This document shows, piece by piece, positions 26,168 through 35,136 of a stretch of 61,549 bases of DNA (positions within the stretch are counted from its first letter, which is position 1; the number at the start of each line of letters is the position of its first letter). Below the pieces are notes generated by a model. The model had not been told where the DNA came from, did not search any database, and saw only the letters and a program-made list of their open reading frames with translations. A program made the translations under genes and the position numbers. This stretch comes from Pseudomonadota bacterium (GTDB lineage Bacteria > Desulfobacterota > Desulfobacteria > Desulfobacterales > RPRI01). Location of the stretch: the NCBI GenBank assembly GCA_018901125.1, contig JAHIFE010000139.1:1-61549 (forward strand), in the 5' to 3' direction.

Positions 26168-27205
26168 TTACACCGGCCTTGCCTCAATTAAACTAAGCGG
26201 GCACTGAGTCGGGATAATATCCGCAAGTTCAAATCCACCCCTATCTAATATCGCTTTAAATTCAGACCTGCTACGTTCCAACCCTCCGGAAAGCGTAAGC
26301 ATACTGATATCCACAAGTTTGCCGAAGTCAGGTTCGTTTCCCGGAGGAATCACCCTCTCAATTATCAAAAGCCTGCCGGAACCCGCCATTGCCCTGTGGC
26401 AGGATTTAAGAATAGCAACAGCCTGTTCATCATCCCAATCATGCAGCACCCGCTTTAGGATATATGCATCACCACCACCCGGTATTGATTTAAAGAAGTC
26501 TCCGTTAATAAGTTCACAACGATCAGTTACACCTTGCTTATCCAGAATGCTTCTGGCAGCTTGATCAACAGCTCTGAGATCGAAAACCTTTCCGCGAAGC
26601 CCGGGATAAGTTTTAAGAATTTCTGCAAGCATAGCTCCGTGTCCACCACCAACATCGATAATAGTCTTAAATTGTGAAAAGTCGTAGGCAGTAACAACGG
26701 GCGCCAATTCATGCCCGGAGAAACTGGTCATTGCCTCATTAAATTGCTTTGCTGCTTCGGCATCATTATTAAGATATTCATGGACATCCATGCCGAGGGC
26801 ATGTGTAAAAGCAGGTTTGCCGGTTCTCACACTGTATAGAAGCTCGCCCTCCACCCTCCATGACCAGGGCTCACCAACCATAATGGCATAAGCGGCAAGT
26901 GAACCGGGAATTCCGGTTTGAAGATGTTTGGCAAGAGGCGTCAGCTGAAAACACCCGGCTTCATTTTCACAAAATATTCCGACACTCGCCAGAGCCCGAA
27001 GTAAACGAAAAAGGGCGCGTGGATGTGCATCAACTGTCCGAGCCAGTTCCTCGCTATTTTTTGGTCCGTCCTGCAAGAGATCGGCAATTTTCAGTTTTGC
27101 GGCAACATATATTAATTGCGTTATCCTGCTTCCATGTATCATATGCATCAATGCAATCTCTTGCGAAGGTTGCTTTATGTCTTCAGAACAATTCTTTGCA
27201 GTCAT
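26168..27205 (-). CDS. SAM-dependent O-methyltransferase (family 2, hydroxyneurosporene/acetylserotonin type)
   Basis: 345 residues. An N-terminal winged-helix dimerisation domain (residues about 15-100, PRALFRLLRALASVGIF) precedes a Rossmann methyltransferase domain with the SAM motif IIDVGGGHGAMLAEILKTYP near residue 187. The post-motif LKRVLHDWDDEQAVAIL contains the conserved His-Asp that acts as catalytic base in plant and carotenoid O-methyltransferases. Similar enzymes methylate hydroxylated carotenoids, polyketides or small phenols. It overlaps no other gene and ends close to marC, convergently. AAGGAG precedes the start. Confidence 0.85.
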   Translation of the reverse strand: MTAKNCSEDIKQPSQEIALMHMIHGSRITQLIYVAAKLKIADLLQDGPKNSEELARTVDAHPRALFRLLRALASVGIFCENEAGCFQLTPLAKHLQTGIPGSLAAYAIMVGEPWSWRVEGELLYSVRTGKPAFTHALGMDVHEYLNNDAEAAKQFNEAMTSFSGHELAPVVTAYDFSQFKTIIDVGGGHGAMLAEILKTYPGLRGKVFDLRAVDQAARSILDKQGVTDRCELINGDFFKSIPGGGDAYILKRVLHDWDDEQAVAILKSCHRAMAGSGRLLIIERVIPPGNEPDFGKLVDISMLTLSGGLERSRSEFKAILDRGGFELADIIPTQCPLSLIEARPV

Positions 27206-27589
27206 TGGTTTTCTCCTTGGATGATTAAAAAATTGGATTTTTATGTTGCCTATATATGAACCATCATGTGAGAGTGCATCTTAAAGCAATTTATGATTTG
27301 CAAATTAATAGCTTATTTGCTTACAGGAAACAAGGCTGATAAAAAGAAATGAATTATCAGTGCTAAGGTTGTCAATACAGCATCGTCTAATAGTAATATC
27401 CTTTTTCGTTTCTTGACTTTTAAGCATTCAGACTATAAATATTCAAACACAAAGAAAATGATTTGAATGTTTCCAATAAGCCTTGAGAGCTTTGAGTAAC
27501 TCTTATTCGTACCAGACTATACATAGTTTATGATGGATGCCATGCATAGGTCTCGCTTTTTAATATAAATTATAATTTATCAGGAAAAT
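27206..27589. other. Intergenic region upstream of kdsA
   Basis: Separates the minus-strand methyltransferase from the long plus-strand kds-lpt operon, so it holds divergent promoters. The only sigma70-like pair I could pick out is listed separately at 27413-27439. Otherwise no gene or strong structure is seen. Confidence 0.4.
27413..27439 (+). promoter_or_regulatory. Possible sigma70-type promoter for the kds-lpt operon
   Basis: TTGACT (27413-27418) and TATAAA (27434-27439) are separated by 15 bp, a little shorter than the usual 17. The position, about 150 bp before the kdsA start, is plausible but unproven. Confidence 0.25.
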
Positions 27590-28408
27590 ATGTTAACTAC
27601 TATAAATATAGGTAATATATCGATTGGAAACAATCATCCGCTAGTCATAATTGCCGGGCCATGCGTTATTGAGAACAAAGAGATTACTTTCAAGATAGCA
27701 CATTATCTTAAAGATCTTTCTGAAAAACTTGATATATCTCTGATATTTAAAGCTTCTTACGACAAGGCAAACCGAACTTCATTAAACTCATACAGAGGGC
27801 CGGGACTGTTGAGCGGGCTTAAAATTCTGGACGAAATAAAAAAAGAGCTGGGCCTTATAATTCTGTCTGATCTTCATTCAATTAATGAAATTGATAAAGC
27901 AGCCGATATATTAGATATAATCCAAATACCGGCTTTTCTTTGCAGACAGACCGATTTCATATTAGAAATTGCACGTACGGGAAAACCCGTAAATATTAAA
28001 AAAGGACAATTTCTTGCACCATGGGACATTGTAAATGTGGTTGAAAAAATTGCTTCTACCGGAAATAATAATATACTTATAACAGAACGCGGCACTATGT
28101 TTGGTTATAACAACCTTGTTGTTGATTTCAGAGGCATTAAGATAATGCAGGAAACAGGCTATCCTGTAATATTCGATGCAACTCACAGCATACAGCTCCC
28201 GGGTGGTGCAGGCAAAAGTTCCGGCGGCGAACGAAAATTTGCGCCAATACTTGCTAAAGCCGCTGTCGCAGCCGGGGCTGACGGTATATTTATGGAAGTT
28301 CATCCTGATCCGGACAAAGCACTTTGTGATGGTCCAAATTCACTGTTTCTTGACGGCCTTTATGCGTTGATTAAACAGCTTAAAGCAATACGTGAGGCTG
28401 TTTTATGA
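27590..28408 (+). CDS. kdsA: 3-deoxy-8-phosphooctulonate synthase (KDO-8-P synthase), metal-dependent type
   Basis: 272 residues. Condenses arabinose-5-phosphate with phosphoenolpyruvate to KDO-8-phosphate for lipopolysaccharide. VIIAGPCVIE carries Cys-25 at the position where Aquifex-type metal-dependent enzymes have their metal-binding Cys, while the E. coli type has Asn. FKASYDKANRTSLNSYRGPG, ITERGTMFGYNN and IFDATHSIQLPGG are the other conserved blocks. It overlaps kdsC by 4 bp (ATGA), as first gene of a tight operon. Confidence 0.96.
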   Translation: MLTTINIGNISIGNNHPLVIIAGPCVIENKEITFKIAHYLKDLSEKLDISLIFKASYDKANRTSLNSYRGPGLLSGLKILDEIKKELGLIILSDLHSINEIDKAADILDIIQIPAFLCRQTDFILEIARTGKPVNIKKGQFLAPWDIVNVVEKIASTGNNNILITERGTMFGYNNLVVDFRGIKIMQETGYPVIFDATHSIQLPGGAGKSSGGERKFAPILAKAAVAAGADGIFMEVHPDPDKALCDGPNSLFLDGLYALIKQLKAIREAVL

Positions 28409-28938
28409 TATTCAGAGTATCTGATGTAAAGAGCAAGCTCAAACAAGTAAAGTTGTTACTTCTTGATGTTGACGGCGTAATGACTGACGGTACTATTATT
28501 TATGATGACAATAATATACAAACTCAAACTTTTTATGTTAGAGACGGTCTTGGAATCAGGCTTCTTATGTTGGCGGGAATAGAAGTCGGAGTGATTACCG
28601 GGAGAAAATCGGATGCTCTGCATCACAGATGTAAAAATCTTAATATCCGGTACATATACGATAGCGTTAAAAACAAGGTTGAAATACTTAATGAAGTAAT
28701 TGCAAAAACCGGAATTAAAGCTGAAGATATTGCTTACATGGGTGATGATCTTCCGGATGTTTCAATTATGAAGGCTGTTGGAATCCCGATAGCTGTTGCT
28801 GATGCCCATGAGATAATAATTGAAATATCAGATATTGTGACGTCGGCCAAAGGCGGATCTGGTGCTATTCGGGAAATAAGCGAAGCTATACTTAAAGCTC
28901 AAAATCGCTGGAATTTTGTTATGGAAAGATTTAAATAA
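28405..28938 (+). CDS. kdsC: KDO-8-phosphate phosphatase (HAD superfamily)
   Basis: 177 residues. Motif I LLLLDVDGVMTDGT supplies the nucleophile Asp-21 and Asp-23; motif II region GVITGRKS follows at about residue 70; motif IV YMGDDLPDVSIMKAVG is near 110. No cap domain, as in KdsC tetramers. It removes the phosphate from KDO-8-P made by the upstream gene. The 4-bp overlap with kdsA and the 1-bp overlap with lptC indicate translational coupling. Confidence 0.96.
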   Translation: MIFRVSDVKSKLKQVKLLLLDVDGVMTDGTIIYDDNNIQTQTFYVRDGLGIRLLMLAGIEVGVITGRKSDALHHRCKNLNIRYIYDSVKNKVEILNEVIAKTGIKAEDIAYMGDDLPDVSIMKAVGIPIAVADAHEIIIEISDIVTSAKGGSGAIREISEAILKAQNRWNFVMERFK

Positions 28939-29522
28939 TGATTTTGTTAAATAAAATCAGTAATAAAAAAATAAAGATCGCTTTAATTACAGTGATTGCA
29001 ATTACAATTACTTCGGTTTTTGCTGTTATTATTGGATACCGCTATTTTTCAAAAAAGCCTTTAAAATTGCTCCCGGCTGTTCTTGACGGAACAAGCATAT
29101 CAATAGAAAGAATAAATCAAATCTCCACAAAAAACGGTATTATGGAATGGAGCCTTGAGGCGCGTTCGGCACTTTATAGTGAAGACAAAAAAGAGGCTTA
29201 TTTTGACGATCTTACGGTTACTTTTTTCACAAAAGATAACCAGGAAATATATCTTTCAGCCGACAAAGGAACTTTAAAAACAAAATCCGGTAATATAGAA
29301 ATCAATGGCAATGTAATAATTAAAAACAGTGACTATATCTTAAAAACCGGAAAAATATATTATGATAATAAAAAACATATTATACAATCAAATGCGCCGG
29401 TTGAGTTAAACAGCAAGTCTTCAAATCTTGTTGCAAGCTCCATGGCTATAGATTTAAACACAAATAAAGCTGAGTTGATTGGTAAAGTGGAAGGGATATT
29501 TGGTGACAACTTATCATTATAA
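28938..29522 (+). CDS. lptC: LptC-family LPS export protein
   Basis: 194 residues. One N-terminal transmembrane anchor (IALITVIAITITSVFAVIIGY, residues about 14-33) is followed by a periplasmic beta-jellyroll with the repeated pattern seen in LptC/LptA, for example LSADKGTLKTKSGNIEINGN. LptC docks the inner-membrane LptBFG transporter to the LptA bridge. ATG overlaps the kdsC stop (TAATG). Sequence is divergent, as usual for this family, but the order kdsC-lptC-lptA-lptB supports the call. Confidence 0.88.
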   Translation: MILLNKISNKKIKIALITVIAITITSVFAVIIGYRYFSKKPLKLLPAVLDGTSISIERINQISTKNGIMEWSLEARSALYSEDKKEAYFDDLTVTFFTKDNQEIYLSADKGTLKTKSGNIEINGNVIIKNSDYILKTGKIYYDNKKHIIQSNAPVELNSKSSNLVASSMAIDLNTNKAELIGKVEGIFGDNLSL

Positions 29523-30069
29523 AAAAAAATATCACTTTCATCTGCTGTTTGTCGCAGTTTTGTTATTCTTTTCATTCCATTCGGGATATATATTTGCTGC
29601 AGATAAAACAACAAAGCTTCAGAAAGGCGGGGGGGTTGAAAAAACACATATTACAGCAGATACATTGATTGTTGACGGAAATTCAGATAGAGCCGAATTT
29701 ATTGGAAATGTAAAAGTTGTTCAGGGAACAACCGTTATTACATCAGACAGATTGAAAATTTTCTATCAAAAAGATATTGCCAAACCGGAAGATAATGTAA
29801 AAGGAAAGGAATCAATAAAAGAAATAATAGCAACCGGAAATGTAAATATATTATTTGATGATAAAATTGCTAAGACTCAACATGCTGTTTATACGGCTAA
29901 AACCAGAATATTTACATTAACCGGGCCCGGATCAAAAATTACAAGCAAAAATAATTCCATATCCGGATCAAAAATTACCTTTTTCAGAGATGACGGACAT
30001 GTTAAGATAGAAAGCAGCAGAAGCAATCGTGTTGAAGCTATCATTGAATCTGATGGAAAAGGAATATAA
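29503..30069 (+). CDS. lptA: LptA-family periplasmic LPS transport protein
   Basis: 188 residues from GTG 29503, which has AAGGGA upstream and overlaps lptC by 20 bp; a TTG at 29479 would lengthen the leader without support. A signal peptide (HFHLLFVAVLLFFSFHSGYI, ending near FAAD) precedes an OstA-like domain: ITADTLIVDGNSDRAEFIGN and VVQGTTVITSDRLKIFY. LptA forms the periplasmic bridge for LPS. The lptB start codon follows the stop directly. Confidence 0.9.
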   Translation: MTTYHYKKKYHFHLLFVAVLLFFSFHSGYIFAADKTTKLQKGGGVEKTHITADTLIVDGNSDRAEFIGNVKVVQGTTVITSDRLKIFYQKDIAKPEDNVKGKESIKEIIATGNVNILFDDKIAKTQHAVYTAKTRIFTLTGPGSKITSKNNSISGSKITFFRDDGHVKIESSRSNRVEAIIESDGKGI

Positions 30070-30792
30070 ATGTCAAAATTGCTTCTTGAAAAACTTGTTA
30101 AAATATACAGAAGAAGAAAGGTTGTAAATTCAGTCGATCTTAATGTCGAAAGCGGCAAAGTATTCGGACTTCTTGGCCCGAACGGGGCAGGTAAAACCAC
30201 GATATTTTATATGGCCGTTGGAATGATAAAGCCGGATGAAGGCAAAATCTCCATCGATGATGAAGATATCACCAACTGCCCAATGTACATAAGGGCGCGC
30301 AAGGGATTGGGTTATCTTCCCCAGGAACCGTCAATTTTCAGAAAGCTTACGGTAAGAGAAAATGTAATGGCAATTTTAGAAATGCAGCCTATTCCGCCAA
30401 AGGAACAGAATGAACGCGCAGACAGGCTTCTTGATGAACTTGGCATTAGTCAGCTGTCAAACCAGAGGGCATCCCTTCTTTCAGGGGGAGAAAAAAGACG
30501 CCTTGAAATTTCACGCACTCTGGCAACAGAGCCCACTTTTATCCTTCTTGATGAACCCTTTGCAGGAATAGATCCGCTGGCTGTACTCGACATAAAAAAT
30601 ATTATTATACATCTTAAAAACCGCGGAATAGGTATTCTGGTTTCAGATCACAATGTAAGAGAAACACTTGATGTATGTGATATGGCATATATCATCAGCG
30701 ACGGGAAAATTATTGAGGCGGGTTCTCCCGAAAAAATTGCTTCCAGCGAAATTGCGCGCCGCATCTATTTAGGAGATGAGTTTAAACTATAA
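30070..30792 (+). CDS. lptB: LPS export ABC transporter ATPase
   Basis: 240 residues. Walker A GLLGPNGAGKTT, Q-loop YLPQEPSIF, signature LLSGGEKRRLEI, Walker B FILLDEPFAGIDP and switch His in VSDHNVRETLD are all intact. This is the cytoplasmic motor that drives LPS extraction with LptFG, which are not in the window. It begins with no gap after lptA. The rpoN coding region follows within 2 bp, the widely conserved lptB-rpoN arrangement. Confidence 0.97.
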   Translation: MSKLLLEKLVKIYRRRKVVNSVDLNVESGKVFGLLGPNGAGKTTIFYMAVGMIKPDEGKISIDDEDITNCPMYIRARKGLGYLPQEPSIFRKLTVRENVMAILEMQPIPPKEQNERADRLLDELGISQLSNQRASLLSGGEKRRLEISRTLATEPTFILLDEPFAGIDPLAVLDIKNIIIHLKNRGIGILVSDHNVRETLDVCDMAYIISDGKIIEAGSPEKIASSEIARRIYLGDEFKL

Positions 30793-30793
30793 T

Positions 30794-32230
30794 ATGGCTC
30801 TTGAATTCAGACAACAGCTCAAATTATCTCAGCAACTGGTAATGACTCCACAGCTCCAAATGGCTATAAAGCTACTACAACTTTCCCGTCTTGAGCTTGT
30901 GGAAACAATCCGTCAAGAGCTTGAAACAAACCCTGTGCTGGAAGAATCTCTTGATTCACATCCGGATGACACACCTGTCGAACGGAGTGAAAACCCGATT
31001 CAGCAGGAACTTCCGGCAGACAAAGAAATAAAAATTGAAGAAAAAATCAATTACGACGTCGACTGGAGTAATTATATCGACGAATATAATACTCCGGGAA
31101 AAGTTCATTTTGAAACCGAAAAGAAAGAGTCCATAAATTATGAAACTTTTATTTCCGGCACTGAATCTTTAAACGACCATCTGCTATGGCAGCTTCTTAT
31201 GGTCTGCACAACAAAAGAAGAAGAAGAAATTGGCAGTTTGATTATCGGCAACTTAAACTCAGACGGATATCTGGACAATTCTATTGAAGATATATTTATT
31301 AACAGCAATTATACAATCGACAAGATTGAAAAAGTTTTAGCCCTGTTGCAAACTTTTGATCCTCCAGGTGTTTGTGCAAGAGACCTTAGTGAATCACTTT
31401 TAATCCAGGCAAGGCAGCTTAACCTTGATAATACTTTAGTAACTGATATTATTCAGCATCATCTCAATTATGTTCAAAATAGAAACTATAAAGCCATATC
31501 AAAGGAGCTTAAAGCCGATCTCAATGAAATTCTGGCTGCCATTAATATCATAAAAGGTCTTGAGCCAAGGCCAGGAAGAAAATTTTCGGATGAAGAACCT
31601 CAATATATAACTCCGGATATATACGTACACAAGATGGAAAACGATTTTGTAATAATTTTAAACGACGACGGAATGCCGAAATTAAAAATTAATTCATATT
31701 ATAAAAATACAATCAGCGGCGGCGGTAAAATAAATAAAGACGCCAAAGAATATATAAATGATAAAATTCGTTCCGCCGCCTGGCTTATAAAAAGCATTCA
31801 ACAGCGCCAGAAAACGATATTCAGAGTCATGGAAAGCATACTCAAATTCCAGCGGGAATTTTTTGAAAAAGGTATAACTTTCATGAAGCCCATGGTGCTA
31901 AGAGATATCGCACAGGATATTGAAATGCATGAATCAACAATAAGCAGAGTTACAACAAATAAATATGCATATACACCTCAGGGAATTTTTGAATTGAAAT
32001 ATTTCTTCAATAGTTCTATAAATCGGAGCAATGGCGAGACTATTGCGTCTTCCGGCGTTCAGGAGATCATAAAAAAAATTATTGAATCTGAAGATCCTAA
32101 AAAACCCTACAGTGATGACAAACTTACCGAGATTCTTGCGAAACACAACATAAATATTGCTAGAAGAACTGTTGCTAAATACAGAGAAATGTTAAAGATA
32201 CTATCTTCTAATAAACGCAAACAACCATGA
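30794..32230 (+). CDS. rpoN: RNA polymerase sigma-54 factor
   Basis: 478 residues from ATG 30794, giving the family start MALEFRQQLKLSQQLVMTPQ; an earlier in-frame ATG at 30776 lies only 2 bp behind AGGAG, so it is less likely. Region I is glutamine- and leucine-rich (residues 1-50), an acidic region II follows (DDTPVERSENP), then the core-binding part with LNSDGYLDNSIEDIF and LQTFDPPGVCARDLSESLL. The C-terminal RpoN box is ARRTVAKYRE. Sigma-54 controls enhancer-dependent promoters. Followed 12 bp later by hpf. Confidence 0.97.
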   Translation: MALEFRQQLKLSQQLVMTPQLQMAIKLLQLSRLELVETIRQELETNPVLEESLDSHPDDTPVERSENPIQQELPADKEIKIEEKINYDVDWSNYIDEYNTPGKVHFETEKKESINYETFISGTESLNDHLLWQLLMVCTTKEEEEIGSLIIGNLNSDGYLDNSIEDIFINSNYTIDKIEKVLALLQTFDPPGVCARDLSESLLIQARQLNLDNTLVTDIIQHHLNYVQNRNYKAISKELKADLNEILAAINIIKGLEPRPGRKFSDEEPQYITPDIYVHKMENDFVIILNDDGMPKLKINSYYKNTISGGGKINKDAKEYINDKIRSAAWLIKSIQQRQKTIFRVMESILKFQREFFEKGITFMKPMVLRDIAQDIEMHESTISRVTTNKYAYTPQGIFELKYFFNSSINRSNGETIASSGVQEIIKKIIESEDPKKPYSDDKLTEILAKHNINIARRTVAKYREMLKILSSNKRKQP

Positions 32231-32242
32231 GGAGGATTTAAC

Positions 32243-32773
32243 ATGCAAACATCCGTTACTTTTAAAAATCTTGATCCTTCCGACAATCTTAAAGATTATA
32301 TTTCTGACAAACTGGACAAGCTTGATAAGTACTTAGACAATCCGGCAGAAGCAACTGTAGTATTTTTAATAGAAAAATTCCGTCATATCGCCGAAGTAAA
32401 TATCACAGGCGACAGGCTGAATATATACGGAAAAGAAGAAACAAATGATATGTATTCGGCTATAGATATGGTTATTGACAAGCTTGAAATACAGATAAAG
32501 AAAAACAAGCAGAAAATACGCAAGCGCAGGGTAAACCATAGAGATAAATCGGTAGCTGAAGGCCAGGAAATTGGTTTATCTGAAGAATCAAACATGGGGC
32601 AGATAAAGATACGGAATATAGAATATAAACCAATGGATATTGAAGAGGCCGTATTGCAGATGGATCTTGTTAATGATAATTTTCTTGTATTCACAAATGC
32701 GCGATCAAGTAAGATCAACGTACTTTATCGAAGAAAAGATGGAAATTACGGTCTGATTCAACCCTTAAGTTAA
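32243..32773 (+). CDS. hpf: Ribosome hibernation-promoting factor, long form
   Basis: 176 residues. The N-terminal S30AE domain (residues 1-95, VTFKNLDPSDNLKDYISDKL and AEVNITGDRLNIYGKE) is joined by a linker to a C-terminal dimerisation domain (KPMDIEEAVLQMDLVNDNF, then YRRKDGNYGLIQP). The long form joins two 70S ribosomes into inactive 100S dimers. GGAGG precedes ATG. Position after rpoN and before ptsN is conserved in many Gram-negatives. Confidence 0.95.
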   Translation: MQTSVTFKNLDPSDNLKDYISDKLDKLDKYLDNPAEATVVFLIEKFRHIAEVNITGDRLNIYGKEETNDMYSAIDMVIDKLEIQIKKNKQKIRKRRVNHRDKSVAEGQEIGLSEESNMGQIKIRNIEYKPMDIEEAVLQMDLVNDNFLVFTNARSSKINVLYRRKDGNYGLIQPLS

Positions 32774-32825
32774 TAAACTGTCTTGAAACCAACCATTTGT
32801 GTACTTGCGGGTATGATGGAATAAA

Positions 32826-33284
32826 ATGAGAATTCTTGAAGTATTACAAAAAGATACTATAAATACCGAACTAAAATCAACGGATAAAAAGGGGGTTATC
32901 GAAGAGCTTATTGATTCTATTTCCAGAATAACAGGCAAAGACAGCGAAGAACTTGTAAATGTTATTATGGAAAGAGAGCGACTCGGAAGCACCGGAATTG
33001 GCGGAGGCATTGGGATTCCACATGGAAAATTAAAAAATCTTGAATCACTTATACTGGGTTTTGGTTTAAGCCGAAAAGGGGTGGATTTTGAATCCATGGA
33101 TGGGCGACCGACCCATCTTTTTTTCTTGATTTTAACACCTGAAAACTCGACAGGTCTGCATTTAAAACTGCTTTCACGTATTTCAAGAATTCTTAAAAAT
33201 GAATCTTTCAAAAAAAAATTATTAAAAGCAACCGATAATAACGAGGTTTATTCCATAATCAGAGAAGTTGATGAAGATTTTTAA
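32826..33284 (+). CDS. ptsN: PTS IIA-like nitrogen regulatory protein
   Basis: 152 residues of the EIIA(Fru/Ntr) domain. The phosphorylatable His is in GIGIPHGKLKNLESL near residue 66. LKSTDKKGVIEELIDSI and MERERLGSTGIGGGIG are other conserved blocks. It most likely works in regulation rather than in sugar uptake, since no EIIBC genes are close. Sits in the rpoN-hpf-ptsN-rapZ gene order. Confidence 0.95.
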   Translation: MRILEVLQKDTINTELKSTDKKGVIEELIDSISRITGKDSEELVNVIMERERLGSTGIGGGIGIPHGKLKNLESLILGFGLSRKGVDFESMDGRPTHLFFLILTPENSTGLHLKLLSRISRILKNESFKKKLLKATDNNEVYSIIREVDEDF

Positions 33285-33301
33285 AAGCAATATCTTTTGA
33301 A

Positions 33302-34165
33302 GTGAAAAATCTAAAAATATTTATAATTACTGGACTCTCAGGGTCGGGCAAAAGCACTGCAATTGCGGCATTTGAAGATGCCGGATTTTATTGCGTTGAC
33401 AATATGCCTGTTGCTCTTCTTGCCAGTTTCCTCAAACTTCCCATAAAAAGCTCGGATGAAATTGCAGGGCTCGCTTTTGTAATGGATCTGCGTGAAAAAG
33501 ATTTTTTAACTAAATACAAATCGGTTTTTGATTCAATAAGGCGAAATGGTTATGATTTTGAAATTATGTTTCTTGAGGCTGATGAGGAAATTTTATTACA
33601 GCGCTTCAGCCAGACTAGAAGACACCACCCACTTTCCCGCGAGAAAACACTTATTGAAAACATCAGAATCGAGAAAGAACAATTAAAGGATTTAAAAACA
33701 GTCTCCGACAGGGTATTAAATACATCCCGCCAAAGCGTTCACGAACTTAAAGCTGTAATTTCCGATATTGCCTGCAAAAGCAAAAACGTATCTCCTATGA
33801 AGGTTCACATTCTTTCATTTGGTTATAAATATGGCATACCCATAGATTCAGATCTGATTATTGATGTCCGTTTTCTTGCAAATCCCTACTTTAAGCCCGA
33901 GCTGAGAGATCTGGACGGAGAAGATGAAAAAGTAAATAATTTTGTACTTAAAAACAGGCAAACAAAAACTTTTTTAAAAAAATATCGTGAGTTGCTTGAC
34001 TATTTAATCCCTTTATATGAAAAGGAAGGAAAAGCATATTTAACCATTTCTATCGGATGTACAGGAGGCAGGCATCGTTCTGTTGCTATTGCCGGAAATA
34101 TTTTTAAGCACTTAGAAAAATCAGGAATACGTATCAGTATCTCACATCGAGATATCGGCCGTTAG
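33302..34165 (+). CDS. rapZ: RapZ-family nucleotide-binding protein
   Basis: 287 residues. Walker A is IITGLSGSGKSTAIAAFED near residue 8, and DNMPVALL and MDLREKDF follow. The C-terminal region has LSFGYKYGIPIDSDLIIDVR and the conserved SIGCTGGRHRSVAIA. In E. coli RapZ binds small RNAs that control glucosamine-6-phosphate synthase; the role in Desulfobacterota is not known. The start is GTG at 33302 with TTTGAAGT only loosely similar to a ribosome-binding site; no better start is near. Confidence 0.95.
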   Translation: MKNLKIFIITGLSGSGKSTAIAAFEDAGFYCVDNMPVALLASFLKLPIKSSDEIAGLAFVMDLREKDFLTKYKSVFDSIRRNGYDFEIMFLEADEEILLQRFSQTRRHHPLSREKTLIENIRIEKEQLKDLKTVSDRVLNTSRQSVHELKAVISDIACKSKNVSPMKVHILSFGYKYGIPIDSDLIIDVRFLANPYFKPELRDLDGEDEKVNNFVLKNRQTKTFLKKYRELLDYLIPLYEKEGKAYLTISIGCTGGRHRSVAIAGNIFKHLEKSGIRISISHRDIGR

Positions 34166-34219
34166 TTATATCTCTTTGCGGTCTGTTCACAATTTGCCGG
34201 AATTACATACAGGAGCTTT

Positions 34220-34633
34220 ATGATTGGAATCGTTATCGTAACTCATCAAAAACTTGGAGATGCGCTGATAGATGCTGCTGAATTCATACTGGGGAACCGC
34301 CCTGACAAAGTAGTTTCTGTTTCCATAAACATTAATGAACCTGCCGATAAGCTCAGAGAAAAAATATCCGAAGGCATTAAAAAGGTAAATGAAAATGAGG
34401 GAGTGATAATCTTAACTGACATGTTTGGCGGAAGTCCTTCCAATTTAAGTTATTCGTTCCTCGAAGAAGGCCGCACAGAAGTCATATCAGGAGTAAACCT
34501 TCCCATACTGATAAAAGCCATAAATTCACGAAAAGATATGGATGTTGCAAAGCTTGCTCAATGCATTGAAGCTTATGGTAAAAAAAGCATTTCGCTGGCA
34601 AGCGGTATTTTGAAAGGAAATAAAAGGACTTAA
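34220..34633 (+). CDS. PTS system mannose-type EIIA domain protein
   Basis: 137 residues. The phosphorylation-site His is at residue 9 in IVTHQKLGDALIDAAE, and GVIILTDMFGGSPSNL near residue 60 is the conserved active-site loop of EIIA(Man)/DhaM-type domains. It is a single domain with no EIIB or membrane components nearby, so it probably acts in signalling with ptsN and rapZ. Conserved as the gene after rapZ in deltaproteobacterial rpoN clusters. Confidence 0.9.
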   Translation: MIGIVIVTHQKLGDALIDAAEFILGNRPDKVVSVSININEPADKLREKISEGIKKVNENEGVIILTDMFGGSPSNLSYSFLEEGRTEVISGVNLPILIKAINSRKDMDVAKLAQCIEAYGKKSISLASGILKGNKRT

Positions 34634-34637
34634 TTTA

Positions 34638-35114
34638 TTGCAGTGGCAGCTTTTTGAGCTTATCCGATCCGATATAGAACAAATTCTTGAAATTGAAGAG
34701 ATATCATTTAAAGAACCGTGGTCACTCACGTTGTTTCTTGAAGAACTTATATGCAAAGATTCTTTTGATTATGTGGTTAAAACTTATGGGAGCAAAGAGC
34801 CTGAAACTGTTATAGCATATATATGCTCCCGCATTATAGGCGACGAAATGAGCATCTTGAGGATAGCCGTCTCAAAAAAATGGCGGTGTATTGGTATTGC
34901 TTCCTGGCTGTTAAACAAACTTTTTGAAAAGGCGATTTTTAGGGGAGTAACATCAGTATTTCTCGAGGTAAGAAGCTCTAACAATGAAGCTTTAGCTCTT
35001 TATAATAAATCAGGATTTACAAATATAGGCAGAAGACCAAACTATTACGCTGAAACGGGAGAAGATGCTCTTGTTTTAATGAAAAGATTAACCTCATATT
35101 CCACTATAGATTGA
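34638..35114 (+). CDS. rimI: Ribosomal-protein-alanine N-acetyltransferase (RimI-like GNAT)
   Basis: 158 residues of the GNAT fold. EEISFKEPWSLTLFLEEL near the N-terminus, IGDEMSILRIAVSKKWRCIGIASWLL (the acetyl-CoA loop) around residues 70-96, and FLEVRSSNNEALALYNKSGF near 115 are the RimI signature. It acetylates the N-terminus of ribosomal protein S18 in E. coli. The start is a TTG 4 bp after the EIIA stop; no ATG in frame gives a better N-terminus. Confidence 0.87.
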   Translation: MQWQLFELIRSDIEQILEIEEISFKEPWSLTLFLEELICKDSFDYVVKTYGSKEPETVIAYICSRIIGDEMSILRIAVSKKWRCIGIASWLLNKLFEKAIFRGVTSVFLEVRSSNNEALALYNKSGFTNIGRRPNYYAETGEDALVLMKRLTSYSTID

Positions 35115-35136
35115 GGTTATTAACAAGGAGATTATC